Positions 26,213 to 35,221 are shown, counted from the stretch's first letter. The stretch is DNA of 64,000 nt from JAAYDF01 sp964511155 (GCA_964511155.1 CAZEEJ010000004.1:5009-69008), one strand, 5' to 3'. Notes: generated by a model not told the origin, from the letters alone. Numbers and translations are program-made.

Positions 26213-26330
26213 CAAGTCCAAGGCAACTTGTTGCCGCTCATCAGATACGCTTGGGCACGTCCATCGACAGGTTGGCTCGGTCCTTGGTGAATCGACACCC
26301 CGCCGATTCTGTCGCAGACCCAATCCGTCC
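26213..26330. repeat. Inverted-repeat element with AACTTGTT modules, copy 2
   Basis: Reverse-oriented relative of 4425-4561: AAGGCAACTTGTTGCCGC, GGCTCGGTCCTTGGTG and CCCCGCCGATTCTGTCGCAGA in the same relative order. The matching second arm is missing or decayed. Confidence 0.65.
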
Positions 26331-26407
26331 GGCGAACTCACGCTCCCGTAGACGGAGCCCGCACCCTCGCATAGCATAACCGCTCCCCGTAACGGAGACC
26401 GTCGCTT

Positions 26408-27370
26408 ATGCTTTTCGAGAGAGTGCTCTTCGGCAGTCTGATGATCGGTGCCCTGGTCGGCCTCATCATCCTCGATACCTGGCTATCGAGCCCCACCGTG
26501 CCACAAGCCACGGCCCCGGTCTCCGGCGCCCCGGTTGGGCTGCGGACCAGTGCGCTCCCGGTCCTGCTCGTTTTGACCGCGTTGACCGTCTTGGCCACTT
26601 ATGAGCTGGGGGGCCTCCTGACCAAAGGAGGCTATCGGCCGGCCACGCACTGGGCAGCATTCGTCGGGGCCGGCCTCGTGGCCATCCCCTGGGCCGTTCG
26701 CCAACAGGCCGCCCGCGCCGACGCCGCCTGGCTCGACCTTACCGACGTCAGCCTCTCCATGACCGCCTTCTGGCTCGCTGGAGGCGTCATCGGCGCCGCC
26801 CTCGCCGTCTTGGCCCGCAAGAAAACCGAGCAAGCCTTCGCCCACATGGCGGCGACGGTCTTCATGTTCATTTACCTCGGCCTGCTCGCCTCCTTCATCA
26901 TGCGCATCCGATGTCTGGATCCCGGCCCGGCCGGAGCCATCCTCGTGCTCTACTGCATCCTGGTGATTAAGGTCGGCGACATCGGCGCTTATTTCACGGG
27001 AAGGTTTCTAGGCAAGCACCCCCTCGCCCCGTGGCTGAGCCCCAAAAAGACAGTGGAGGGCTTCTTCGGCGCCGTGGTGGCCGCGGCCGCCTTCGCCGCC
27101 GCCGTCATGCCCCTCTGGGCTGCCAAAGGGGGTACGGCCTTTGGAGCTGCACCCTTCAAAATGTCGCAAGCTATTGTATTCGGGATACTTATGGCCACCA
27201 TGGGGCATCTGGGCGACCTGACCGAATCCGCTCTCAAACGCGACATCGGAGTGAAGCACTCCGGGGGGGCCAGCGCATCCTTCGGCGGACTGCTGGATAT
27301 TCTCGATTCTCCGCTCTTTGCGGCCCCGGTCGCCTGGTGGGCGCTGACAATTCTGGCCGAAGCGCGATAA
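26408..27370 (+). CDS. cdsA: Phosphatidate cytidylyltransferase
   Basis: 320 residues with about eight transmembrane helices. It makes CDP-diacylglycerol from phosphatidate and CTP in the inner membrane. Signature region: VKVGDIGAYFTGRFLGKHPL, PKKTVEGFFGA, GDLTESALKRDIGVKHSGG and GGLLDILDSPLFAAP. Compared with the usual SxxKRxxxxKDxxxxxPGHGGxxDRxD pattern the glycine and final aspartate sites are altered (KHSGG...GGLLDILD), but the lysine-arginine-aspartate core remains. It precedes phoH by about 25-95 nt, so they may be cotranscribed. Confidence 0.9.
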   Translation: MLFERVLFGSLMIGALVGLIILDTWLSSPTVPQATAPVSGAPVGLRTSALPVLLVLTALTVLATYELGGLLTKGGYRPATHWAAFVGAGLVAIPWAVRQQAARADAAWLDLTDVSLSMTAFWLAGGVIGAALAVLARKKTEQAFAHMAATVFMFIYLGLLASFIMRIRCLDPGPAGAILVLYCILVIKVGDIGAYFTGRFLGKHPLAPWLSPKKTVEGFFGAVVAAAAFAAAVMPLWAAKGGTAFGAAPFKMSQAIVFGILMATMGHLGDLTESALKRDIGVKHSGGASASFGGLLDILDSPLFAAPVAWWALTILAEAR

Positions 27371-27395
27371 AATAGAGGATGTCGGGCGTACGCTG

Positions 27396-28406
27396 TTGGC
27401 GGGACGGGTTCCGTCGCGGGATTCGCGGGCCGGCGCTGCCCCTGGACGGGAGACGACGAAGACGTTGGAACTCACCATCACGCTGGACGACTCCAGCAAA
27501 CGTGCGGCCCTGTTCGGGTCGGGCGACCGGCACCTGCGTCTGATCCGCGGAGCCCTCGGCGTGCAGATCACGGCGCGGGACTCGTCGGTCAAGCTATCCG
27601 GCAGTGCCCAGGCCGTCGGACAGGCGGCAACCGTTCTGGAGGAACTCCAGCGACTCCTGCGTGGGCGCAACGACCTCATGGATGACCAGGTGATCGAAGT
27701 CCTGCAATACGCCAGTCAGGTCGGGGAAACGAAGAACGGCAACGGCGACGCCATTGACGTCTATACGCGCCACGCGGTCATCCGCCCACGGACGGACGGG
27801 CAGCGGTTGTACATTGACGCCATCCGCGAACACGACCTCGTGGTATGCGTGGGGCCGGCCGGCTCGGGCAAAACCTACCTGGCCGTGGCGATGGCCGTCT
27901 CGATGCTCAAGGCCGGCCTGATCCAGCGTGTGATCCTGGTCCGCCCGGCAGTCGAGGCCGGCGAGAAGCTGGGCTATCTGCCGGGCGACATGCAGGCCAA
28001 AGTCAACCCCTACCTGCGACCGATTTTCGACGCCATGCACGACATGATGGGCTTCGACCAGATCAAGCGGTTCATCGCCAACGACGTGATCGAGGTGGCC
28101 CCGCTGGCGTTCATGCGCGGGCGGACGTTGAACAACAGTGCCATCATCCTGGACGAAGCCCAGAACACGACCTGCGCCCAGATGCTCATGTTCCTCACCC
28201 GGCTGGGGCACCGGAGCAAGATGATCGTGACCGGAGACGACAGCCAGATTGACCTGGAACAGCCGGAGAAGTCCGGCGTGACGGACGCCCTGCGGCGGTT
28301 GAAGGGCGTAGCGGGTGTGTCGATCATCCGGCTGAGCCACCAGGATATCGTGCGGCATCCGCTGGTTCAGGATATCGTAACCGCCTATGCAAGGCGGGAG
28401 GAATGA
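27396..28406 (+). CDS. phoH: PhoH-like ATPase
   Basis: 336 residues from TTG 27396; TTG 27465 is the other plausible start and would give 313. Walker A is GPAGSGKTYLA, followed by RPAVEAGEKLGYLPGDMQAKVNPYLRPI, with Walker B in SAIILDEAQNTT and a sensor in MIVTGDDSQIDL. The N-terminal region is the KH-like part of the YbeZ group. PhoH-like proteins partner with YbeY and are thought to act in rRNA or RNA handling. pgpH and ybeY follow, as in many bacteria. The stop lies in a 21-nt tandem duplication. Confidence 0.93.
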   Translation: MAGRVPSRDSRAGAAPGRETTKTLELTITLDDSSKRAALFGSGDRHLRLIRGALGVQITARDSSVKLSGSAQAVGQAATVLEELQRLLRGRNDLMDDQVIEVLQYASQVGETKNGNGDAIDVYTRHAVIRPRTDGQRLYIDAIREHDLVVCVGPAGSGKTYLAVAMAVSMLKAGLIQRVILVRPAVEAGEKLGYLPGDMQAKVNPYLRPIFDAMHDMMGFDQIKRFIANDVIEVAPLAFMRGRTLNNSAIILDEAQNTTCAQMLMFLTRLGHRSKMIVTGDDSQIDLEQPEKSGVTDALRRLKGVAGVSIIRLSHQDIVRHPLVQDIVTAYARREE

Positions 28407-28432
28407 TATTAAAGGCGGGAGGAATGATATTA
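28391..28432 (+). repeat. 21-nt perfect tandem duplication at the 3' end of phoH
   Basis: The last codons and stop of phoH (GCGGGAGGAATGA core) are copied exactly once downstream: 28391-28411 and 28412-28432. The first copy contains the working stop codon. The rest of the phoH-pgpH gap (28433-28634) holds nothing I can name. Confidence 0.85.
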
Positions 28433-28634
28433 TCGGACGCCGGCTGTGGCAGTGGCGCACCGCGGCCGGGTTGACGATGATGTAGGAGCACGCGCCGTCC
28501 CGGGATCCGAGGAGCGGCACTCCCGACGGAACGGCCGGTGGGGTCGCCCTTGGCGTGAAGCCGGCGCCGCCCGGAACCGGCAGCCGGATCAAACCCGTGG
28601 GGCAGCGCTCCGCGGCTCGTTCGGACGATGAGCA

Positions 28635-31088
28635 GTGAAACAGAAACCCACCACACGACAGGAGGCCCGGCGACAGGACGCCCGACGCCGGCTCAGCCAG
28701 CAGCGGACGACGCTGTGGCAACAGTTCATCCATCCCCGCCACCCGGCAGGGTTCCTGGTGTGGGCCGGCTTTTACGTCGCGGTGGTCGTCATCATGCAGG
28801 CGGGCAGCAAGTCCATGCCCCGCCGCCTGGGCGAACTGGTTGACAACGACATCACCGCACGGGTGGCCTTCGAGATCGTGGACACGGTTGCGACGCAGGA
28901 CCAACGGCAGGTAGCCGCCGCCGCCGCACCGGACGTTTACCTCCGCAACCCGGTTCCCCTGGCCTCCATCCGCGGCAAGCTGACGGAGCTGCTGGCCCTC
29001 GCGAAGGCATCGGCGGGCGATCAGGCCCAGTTCACTGAGCAGGCGACCGCCAAGGGCTGGGCGATTACCGAGGAGGGCTTCGAGGCCCTCAAGCCCTTCT
29101 GCGAGGAAGGTCGGGGCAGCGCGTATGAGGCCCTGGTCAACGCGCTGGTGGCCGACTTCGGCCGGACGTACATCGTCCACAAACCGGACACGTCCGACCG
29201 CGAAACCACGCCCCGGACCTCGATCCTGCGCAGCAAGGAACAGGACCGGACGATGGAGACGGAGATCCTCACCAACCAGCTCCGGTACATCACCGACGCG
29301 CGGGCGGTCCGGCAACTCGCCGAGCAGGCAGCGGCACGGCACTTCCCCGTCCCCCTGCACACCCCGGTAGCCAGCCTGATCGCCCAGACCCTGCTGGGCT
29401 CGCCGGGCAAGGATCCGCCGACGCTGACCCCGCTGTGGCGCTACGATGCGCCGGCGACCGCGGAAGCCATCAAGGAGGCCCAGGAGGGCGTCCGCCCGAT
29501 CACCATCCGCAAGCAGCCGGGCGACCTGCTGGTCCGGGCGGGAACGATTCTATCGAGCCCGGAGTTCGAGTTGCTCCATACCGAACACGAGGAATACCTG
29601 CGAGCGGAGAAGAGCGTCCCCGAACTGTATCGCAAGAAACTGCTGACCGAACTGGGGATGGCGGTACTGCTGCTGATGGTGACGGTGGGGCTGGCGGCGT
29701 ACACCGCCGCGTACCAGGACCGGATCTTCGAGAAACCGGCACGGACGCTGGCCCTGGCGGCCCTGCTAGCGGCAGTCATTCTGGGCAGTCGGCTGCTGGA
29801 CCAGGTGCAGTTCCCTTCTCACCCGCCGGCCGAGTTCGCCGCCGGGCTGATCGTGATCGCAGCCATGCTGTTGACGATCGCCTACAACCAGCGGTTCGCC
29901 TTCGGGTGCGGGGCGGGACTGGCCATCCTGGTGACGCTGGCCTGCCGGGGCGACTTCGAGCTCTTCCTGACGCTGATGGTCGGGATGTCGGTGGCCGTCT
30001 TCGCGCTGAATGAAATCCGCACGCGCAGCAAGGTTGTGGCGGTGGGGGCGATGGCCGGGGCCGGTGCGTTGTTGGCGTCGCTGGCCACCGGGCTGCTCGC
30101 CGGCCAGGATCTCAAGTACGTGGTGGCCCACGCCCTGGCGGCGGGGGGCACGGCCTTGTTCGCCGGGTTTATCGTACAGGGCATTCTGCCGCATTTCGAG
30201 CGGTTGTTCAGTATCGCCACAAGCATGACCCTGCTGGAATGGTGCGATGCGAGCCGGCCACTGCTTCGCCGCCTCGCACAGGAGGCCCCTGGCACTTACA
30301 GCCACTCCCTGATCATCAGCCAAATGGCCGAGGAGGCCGCCGAGTCCATCGGGGCCAACGGCCTGCTGGCCCGCGTCGGAGCCCTCTACCACGACATCGG
30401 CAAGACGCAGAAGGCCGCCTATTTCGTCGAGAACCAGGAAGCGCGGATGAACCGCCACGATCGGCTCTCGCCGACCATGAGCCTGCTGGTCATCACCGGG
30501 CACGTCAAGGACGGGCTGGAGATGGCCAGGGCGTACGGGCTGCCTCGGGCCCTGCACCAGTTCATTCTGGAACATCACGGAACGACGGTGGTGAAGTACT
30601 TCCACCACGCGGCCACCGAGGCTGCCGCGCGCAACACGGGCCGGCACGACCGCGAGGTATCCGAGAGCGAGTTCCGTTACCCGGGACCGCGGCCGCGGAC
30701 GCGCGAGTCGGCCATCCTGATGCTCTGTGACGGCTGCGAAGGAGCGGTGCGGGCCCTGGCGGAGCCGACCCCCGGACGCATCGAAAGCACCGTACACATG
30801 GTGGTCATGGACCGGCTCACGGACGGGCAATTCGACGATTGCGACATCACCATGCGCGATCTGAGCATGGTCGAGCAGTCGATCGTGAAGAGCCTGTGCG
30901 CGATCCACCACGGCCGCATCAAGTACCCCAAGGACACGCGTGAGTCGTCGGGGGAAGCCCGGCGGCCCCCGACGGCCCCTGAGCCGGCGGGGACTGGGCT
31001 GCGTCCCGCGGCGCCGCCCGAGGAGGATCCGGCTTCGGCGTCGCCCTCCCCCGCGCCTCGTACTCGGGAGGTTGCACGCCAGGCGTGA
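28635..31088 (+). CDS. 7TMR-HDED/HD-domain membrane phosphodiesterase (PgpH type)
   Basis: 817 residues from GTG 28635. One N-terminal helix (about 37-55), an extracytoplasmic 7TMR-HDED domain (about 60-330), a block of seven helices (about 338-520), then a cytoplasmic HD domain with H...HD...D (EAPGTYSHSLIISQM, VGALYHDIGKT). In Listeria and Bacillus this family (PgpH/YqfF) hydrolyses c-di-AMP. The phoH-pgpH-ybeY order supports that identity. The last four bases overlap the ybeY start. The C-terminal tail (about 765-817) is proline-rich and probably disordered. Confidence 0.9.
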   Translation: MKQKPTTRQEARRQDARRRLSQQRTTLWQQFIHPRHPAGFLVWAGFYVAVVVIMQAGSKSMPRRLGELVDNDITARVAFEIVDTVATQDQRQVAAAAAPDVYLRNPVPLASIRGKLTELLALAKASAGDQAQFTEQATAKGWAITEEGFEALKPFCEEGRGSAYEALVNALVADFGRTYIVHKPDTSDRETTPRTSILRSKEQDRTMETEILTNQLRYITDARAVRQLAEQAAARHFPVPLHTPVASLIAQTLLGSPGKDPPTLTPLWRYDAPATAEAIKEAQEGVRPITIRKQPGDLLVRAGTILSSPEFELLHTEHEEYLRAEKSVPELYRKKLLTELGMAVLLLMVTVGLAAYTAAYQDRIFEKPARTLALAALLAAVILGSRLLDQVQFPSHPPAEFAAGLIVIAAMLLTIAYNQRFAFGCGAGLAILVTLACRGDFELFLTLMVGMSVAVFALNEIRTRSKVVAVGAMAGAGALLASLATGLLAGQDLKYVVAHALAAGGTALFAGFIVQGILPHFERLFSIATSMTLLEWCDASRPLLRRLAQEAPGTYSHSLIISQMAEEAAESIGANGLLARVGALYHDIGKTQKAAYFVENQEARMNRHDRLSPTMSLLVITGHVKDGLEMARAYGLPRALHQFILEHHGTTVVKYFHHAATEAAARNTGRHDREVSESEFRYPGPRPRTRESAILMLCDGCEGAVRALAEPTPGRIESTVHMVVMDRLTDGQFDDCDITMRDLSMVEQSIVKSLCAIHHGRIKYPKDTRESSGEARRPPTAPEPAGTGLRPAAPPEEDPASASPSPAPRTREVARQA

Positions 31089-31573
31089 ACGAACCGAAGG
31101 ACAGTTCCGGCGACGACGACGGTCCAGGTCGCGTGACCGTGCGCAGTCTGGTCCGCGTGAAAGGCCTCACCGCCAGACGGCTGGCTCGGGCGGTGCGTGC
31201 CGCGATGGGTGACCGGGTCATTCGATCCGTGAGCGTGGCCGTGGTCAACGATGCCACGATCGCCGACCTGCACCAGCGTTTCCTGGGCGATCCCGCCCCC
31301 ACCGACGTACTGAGTTTCGATCTGAGGGATGATCCTTCCGCGGAGGCCATCGACGGTGAGATCGTGGTCTCAGCGGAGACGGCGGCCCGTCAGGCCCAGC
31401 AACTCGGAATCGCTCTGGACCAGGAGATTCTCCGTTACGTTGTCCATGGCGCGCTCCATCTGGTAGGCTACGACGACGCGACGGCGGCACAGCGCCGGCA
31501 AATGCGGGCGCGGGAGGATCGGGTGCTGGCACATTTGGCGGCAACCGGTCGCCCGAAAGCCCGCCGGCAATAA
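31085..31573 (+). CDS. ybeY: YbeY-like rRNA maturation endoribonuclease, altered third zinc ligand
   Basis: 162 residues, with an N-terminal tail of about 20 longer than E. coli. YbeY is a metal-dependent RNase needed for 16S 3' maturation and ribosome quality control. TDVLSFDL and GEIVVSAETA match the family. The metal motif is normally HxxxHxxxxxH; here it reads H121-GAL-H125-LVGYD-D131, so the third histidine is aspartate. Asp can bind zinc, so activity is possible. The ATPase partner gene phoH is two genes upstream, and the start overlaps pgpH by 4 nt. Confidence 0.92.
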   Translation: MNEPKDSSGDDDGPGRVTVRSLVRVKGLTARRLARAVRAAMGDRVIRSVSVAVVNDATIADLHQRFLGDPAPTDVLSFDLRDDPSAEAIDGEIVVSAETAARQAQQLGIALDQEILRYVVHGALHLVGYDDATAAQRRQMRAREDRVLAHLAATGRPKARRQ

Positions 31574-31599
31574 CACCTGTGACTGGAGGAATCCACGAC

Positions 31600-32874
31600 G
31601 TGTTTCAAACCGAACTGTGGGCCGCCCTGGCACTCACCGCCCTGATCACCCTCTCTACGACCGCTCACGTCGCCATTCGCCATTGTTCGCGCGTGCGGCT
31701 TTCCGAGCGGCTGGATCGCGTGGGCCGGGGCGCTCGGCTTCAACAGTTCATCGACCACCGCGCCACGCTGATCTTCTGCTCGTCGGTCGTGCGGATCGCC
31801 GCGATCCTGGCTCTGGCGCTGCTGATTACCCACATGCTCGCCCCTGCCGGCGGCCGTGAAACCCTGGCACAGTATCTGGGCGCCTTCAGCATCTCCGTGG
31901 TCGTCGTGCTCGTCTTCGGCGTGGCCATTCCCAACGCCTGGGCCCAATACGGAGACGACGCGTTCCTGGTGGCCACGTTGCCCGTGCTGCTGGGCTTGCG
32001 CTATGTGTTCACGCCCCTGTTGGCGTTCGAGCGGTTGGCCGACGGCCTGGTGCGCCGACTGGCCGGCGTGCCCAAGAGCGACGCGAAGCAGGACGAAGCC
32101 GACCAGATCGAAAAGGAGATCCTCGGGGCGGTCAGCGAAGGCGAGTTGGCCGGCGCCGTCCACGAGCAGGACGCCGAGATGATCGAGTCCGTCATGGCCT
32201 TCCGCGACAAGGACGTGGCGGACATCATGACCCCCCGGACCGAAATCGCCGCCCTACCGGCCACCGCCACGCTGATCGAGGCCAAGGAGTTCATCACCCG
32301 CGTCGGGCACTCGCGCATACCGGTCTACGCGGAGAGCCTCGACGACGTGCGCGGCGTGCTCTACGCCAAGGACTTGCTCATGCTCGAGGATCGCGACTTC
32401 TTCGATCCCACCGAGGTGATGCGCAAGGTGCCGTTCGTACCGGAGACCAAGAAGGTCTCGGACCTGCTGGCGGAGATGCGCGAGAAACAGGTCCACCTGG
32501 CCATCGTGGTGGACGAGTACGGCGGGACCGCGGGGCTGGTCAGCATCGAGGACATCGTCGAGGAGATCATCGGGGACATTGCCGACGAGTACGAGCCGCC
32601 CGAGCCCGAGCCGATGCGTCGAATCGACCCGCACACCCTGGAGATCGACGCCCGGGTACACATCGACGAGCTGAACGAGGAGCTCGACGTCGAGCTGCCC
32701 GAGGGCCCGGACTACGACACGGTCGGCGGATTCCTGTTCAGCGAGATGGGCAAGATCCCGATCGCCGGCGAGGAGCTGCGTTATCAGAACGTACGGTTCC
32801 ACGTCCTGGACGCCGAGGAGCGCAAGATCAACCGCCTGCGGGTCGAGGTCTTGCCGGAAGAGCCGGGAGAGTGA
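31600..32874 (+). CDS. CNNM/CorC-type membrane protein (DUF21, CBS pair, CorC_HlyC)
   Basis: 424 residues from GTG 31600, chosen because CTGGAGGA lies nine bases upstream; a GTG 21 nt earlier is in frame. Four transmembrane helices form the DUF21 domain (about 5-140). Two CBS motifs follow (about 205-325: DIMTPRTEIAALPATATLIE, LAIVVDEYGGTAGLVSIEDI). The CorC_HlyC transporter-associated domain ends the protein. The family exports Mg2+ or other divalent ions. It completes the phoH-pgpH-ybeY run, a common neighbourhood in bacteria. Confidence 0.93.
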   Translation: MFQTELWAALALTALITLSTTAHVAIRHCSRVRLSERLDRVGRGARLQQFIDHRATLIFCSSVVRIAAILALALLITHMLAPAGGRETLAQYLGAFSISVVVVLVFGVAIPNAWAQYGDDAFLVATLPVLLGLRYVFTPLLAFERLADGLVRRLAGVPKSDAKQDEADQIEKEILGAVSEGELAGAVHEQDAEMIESVMAFRDKDVADIMTPRTEIAALPATATLIEAKEFITRVGHSRIPVYAESLDDVRGVLYAKDLLMLEDRDFFDPTEVMRKVPFVPETKKVSDLLAEMREKQVHLAIVVDEYGGTAGLVSIEDIVEEIIGDIADEYEPPEPEPMRRIDPHTLEIDARVHIDELNEELDVELPEGPDYDTVGGFLFSEMGKIPIAGEELRYQNVRFHVLDAEERKINRLRVEVLPEEPGE

Positions 32875-32927
32875 GCAACGAACGTGGCGGTCGCGCGGTG
32901 CGGTATCTTGCCTTTAGGCGATATGAA

Positions 32928-32950
32928 GTGTATACTCATAGTGTATACTC
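32928..32950 (+). promoter_or_regulatory. Direct repeats GTGTATACTC, probable toxin-antitoxin operator
   Basis: GTGTATACTC occurs at 32928-32937 and 32941-32950, 13 nt apart. Each contains the palindrome GTATAC. It lies 45 nt before the antitoxin start, where antitoxins usually bind to repress their own promoter. Confidence 0.6.
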
Positions 32951-32994
32951 TGGTCAGTCCTTGGCCAAGGGATGCTGACCCAGGAGTGCCCGAC

Positions 32995-33249
32995 ATGAAG
33001 GCCTCATTTGTCGACTTGCGGAAGAAATCGAGTGAGATCATCCGTGCATTGGACCGCAATGAACGGGTAACCGTTCTCTATCGCGGCCGCCCCAAGGCGG
33101 TCATGCATCCCGTTGGAGCGGAAGACGGCTCCGCGGTTTCCCGCGTCACAGGCCATCCTGCTTTCGGTCTGTGGGCAGGCCGACAGGATATAACAGACGT
33201 GGCTGACCATGTCCGCAAGCTACGACAAGGGCGGTTCCTTGATCTTTGA
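32995..33249 (+). CDS. Phd/YefM-like antitoxin of a PIN-toxin pair
   Basis: 84 residues from ATG 32995, with CAGGAG eight bases before it. The N-terminus (MKASFVDLRKKSSEIIRALDRNERVTVLYRGRPKAVMHPV) is the DNA-binding Phd/YefM fold; the C-terminus (GRQDITDVADHVRKLRQGRF) would wrap the toxin. The toxin gene overlaps its end by 41 nt, so the pair is a single transcript. Operator-like repeats are upstream. Confidence 0.85.
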   Translation: MKASFVDLRKKSSEIIRALDRNERVTVLYRGRPKAVMHPVGAEDGSAVSRVTGHPAFGLWAGRQDITDVADHVRKLRQGRFLDL

Positions 33250-33616
33250 TACTGACGTGTTGATCTGGGTGCTGCGCGGCAATGCGAAAGCCGCCCGGGC
33301 CGTGGGGAAGGCCGATGCCCGGGCCATCTCCGTGGTGTCATATATGGAGCTGCTTCAAGGGGCGCGCGACAAGCGTGAGGTGAAGGTGATCAGGGGCTTC
33401 TTGGTCGACCTGGGCTTCCAGACACTCCCATTGACGGAGAACATCGGGCATCGGGCGTCCGTCTACGTGGAGGAGTACGGTCTTGCGGTCGCGATGAGCG
33501 TGGCCGATGCGTTGATTGCCGCCACGGCCGTCGATTATCGTAGCGCACTGTTCACCGGGAACCGCAGACACTACAAGCATATCAAGGAGCTTGAACTGAA
33601 GCTCTTTCGGCCGTAG
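33209..33616 (+). CDS. PIN-domain ribonuclease toxin (VapC-like)
   Basis: 135 residues. Acidic active-site residues are in IFDTDVLIWVLRG, MELLQGA, SVADALIAATA and the final FTGNRRHYKHI. VapC toxins cleave tRNA or rRNA, inhibited by the cognate antitoxin. Here the antitoxin is of the Phd type, not the AbrB type, a common mix. An alternative internal start is possible, because the first nine residues are not conserved in the family. Confidence 0.88.
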   Translation: MSASYDKGGSLIFDTDVLIWVLRGNAKAARAVGKADARAISVVSYMELLQGARDKREVKVIRGFLVDLGFQTLPLTENIGHRASVYVEEYGLAVAMSVADALIAATAVDYRSALFTGNRRHYKHIKELELKLFRP

Positions 33617-33835
33617 GCCCACGCCCGTGATCCGCTCAGCGGTTTCTTGCTGAAAGCGTCCCACTGCGCGGGCCTGCGAAGCCGCAAGCGGCACGGTGAC
33701 GCGGCTTGATCTTTGATGGGACGCGGGGCCGACGAGCGACGGGCTGGCCTTTCGCGGCACCGGCTGTATAATCCGCACGTCCATTCGGGTAACGGGCCGG
33801 GCGAAAACCAACAGCAACGGAGGTCTGACGAGGAT

Positions 33836-34777
33836 ATGACCAAGCGAGCGAAGATCACGATCATCGGCGGCGGAAACGTCGGGGCAACCTGTGCTCATTG
33901 GGCGGCGGCCAAGGAGCTGGGCGACGTCGTCCTGGTGGACATCATCGAGGGCATGCCGCAGGGCAAGGCCCTGGACCTGCGTCAGGCGTCACCGATCGAG
34001 CGATTCGACTGCGAGGTCATCGGCACCAACAACTACGAAGACACCACCGGCAGCGACGTGGTCATCATCACCTCCGGCCTGGCCCGCAAGCCGGGCATGA
34101 GCCGCGACGACCTGCTGGCCAAGAACGTCGAGATCGTCCGCAGCGTAGCCCAACAGGCGGCCCGGTACAGCCCGGAGGCGGTGCTCATCGTGGTCAGCAA
34201 CCCGCTGGACGCGATGGTTTATACGGCGTGGAAGGCCTCCGGCTTCCCCACGCAGCGGGTGGTCGGGCAGGCCGGCATCCTCGACACCGCCCGCTACCGC
34301 ACGTTCATCGCCATGGAGCTGGGGTGCAGCGTCGAGGACATCACCGCCCTGCTGCTCGGCGGGCACGGCGACGACATGGTGCCACTGCCCAGCTACACCT
34401 CGGTAGCCGGCATCCCCGTGACGCACCTGATCCCCAAGGACCGTTTGGACGCGATTGTCGACCGGGCCCGCAAGGGCGGCGGCGAAATCGTCGGCCTACT
34501 CAAAACCGGCAGCGCGTACTACGCCCCGGCGGCCGCCTCCGTCCAGATGGCCGAAGCGATCATCAAGGACAAGCGTCGCATCCTGCCCTGTGCCGCCTAC
34601 TGCGACCAGGAGTACGGCATCGGCGGCTACTTCGTCGGCGTGCCCTGCATGCTCGGCCGCAACGGCGTCGAGAAGGTCATCGAGGTCCCCCTGGCCCCCG
34701 ATGAGCAGGCCGCCTTCCAGGTCAGCATCGACCACGTCAAGGAACTGGTCGCTGCGGCTGAGAAGCTGTTGGGATAA
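33836..34777 (+). CDS. mdh: Malate dehydrogenase, lactate-dehydrogenase-like type
   Basis: 313 residues from ATG 33836, a normal length. It interconverts malate and oxaloacetate with NAD in the TCA cycle. The Rossmann motif is ITIIGGGNVGATCA, followed by the acidic VLVDIIEG that sets NAD preference. Catalytic residues are in VSNPLDAMVYTAWKASG and LLGGHGDDMVPL. The start has ACGGAGGTC upstream. A 62-nt piece of this gene (34556-34617) is repeated 2.9 kb downstream at 37430-37491. Confidence 0.97.
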   Translation: MTKRAKITIIGGGNVGATCAHWAAAKELGDVVLVDIIEGMPQGKALDLRQASPIERFDCEVIGTNNYEDTTGSDVVIITSGLARKPGMSRDDLLAKNVEIVRSVAQQAARYSPEAVLIVVSNPLDAMVYTAWKASGFPTQRVVGQAGILDTARYRTFIAMELGCSVEDITALLLGGHGDDMVPLPSYTSVAGIPVTHLIPKDRLDAIVDRARKGGGEIVGLLKTGSAYYAPAAASVQMAEAIIKDKRRILPCAAYCDQEYGIGGYFVGVPCMLGRNGVEKVIEVPLAPDEQAAFQVSIDHVKELVAAAEKLLG

Positions 34778-34965
34778 CCCCGAGCGTCAAGCCCCACGAG
34801 CCCGAAGCGCCAGCGCCGGGGCCGCGGAGCGTAGCGACGTACCCCAAGGAGCCCGCCCCGGCGGACAAGCTGTAGTGGTGACGTTTTGCCTCGTCACCAC
34901 TGTTCGATGGCTGGCATAGGAGCGTTTCTGCGGAATAGCCGAATAGCGCGATCCATCTTGGGCGA

Positions 34966-34994
34966 TTGACTTACCGCTAGTGACTTCGGATAAT
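34966..34994 (+). promoter_or_regulatory. Sigma-70-type promoter for the second toxin-antitoxin pair
   Basis: TTGACT (34966-34971), 17 nt, then GATAAT (34989-34994), near consensus and rare in this GC-rich DNA. It lies 32 nt before the antitoxin start. The rest of the gap after mdh (34778-34960) holds nothing I can name. Confidence 0.6.
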
Positions 34995-35026
34995 GTTTGG
35001 GGGAGTCGGCACAAAGGGAGACGATC

Positions 35027-35221
35027 ATGAAGGGTATCAAGAAGGGTCAGGTGATCCTCCTGGAGCACGAGCCTGAGGTGCCGGATGGTACCGAGGTGGA
35101 GATTGTCCTGCCCACCGAGTGGGAAGCGCAGCGAAACAGCCTGCTCTCCGTGGGCTACCACCCGGACTTCGGCCGCGAAGTCGAGGAGGCCCAAAGGGCA
35201 TGGAACCCACCCAAGTTCTGA
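35027..35221 (+). CDS. Small antitoxin-like protein (DUF104/AF2212-like)
   Basis: 64 residues from ATG 35027, after AAAGGGAG. GQVILLEHEPEVPDGTEVEIVLP matches the beta-rich core of DUF104-type antitoxins. The C-terminal YHPDFGREVEEAQRAWNPPKF would bind the toxin. The PIN gene overlaps its end by 22 nt. Confidence 0.75.
   Translation: MKGIKKGQVILLEHEPEVPDGTEVEIVLPTEWEAQRNSLLSVGYHPDFGREVEEAQRAWNPPKF

Noticed and set aside
24771..26351. Plus-strand frame of 526 codons across the isomerase and hydrolase genes
   Set aside because: Two minus-strand genes with clear motifs lie under it; its end reads through the inverted-repeat element, which explains its similarity to the frame at 4210-4590.
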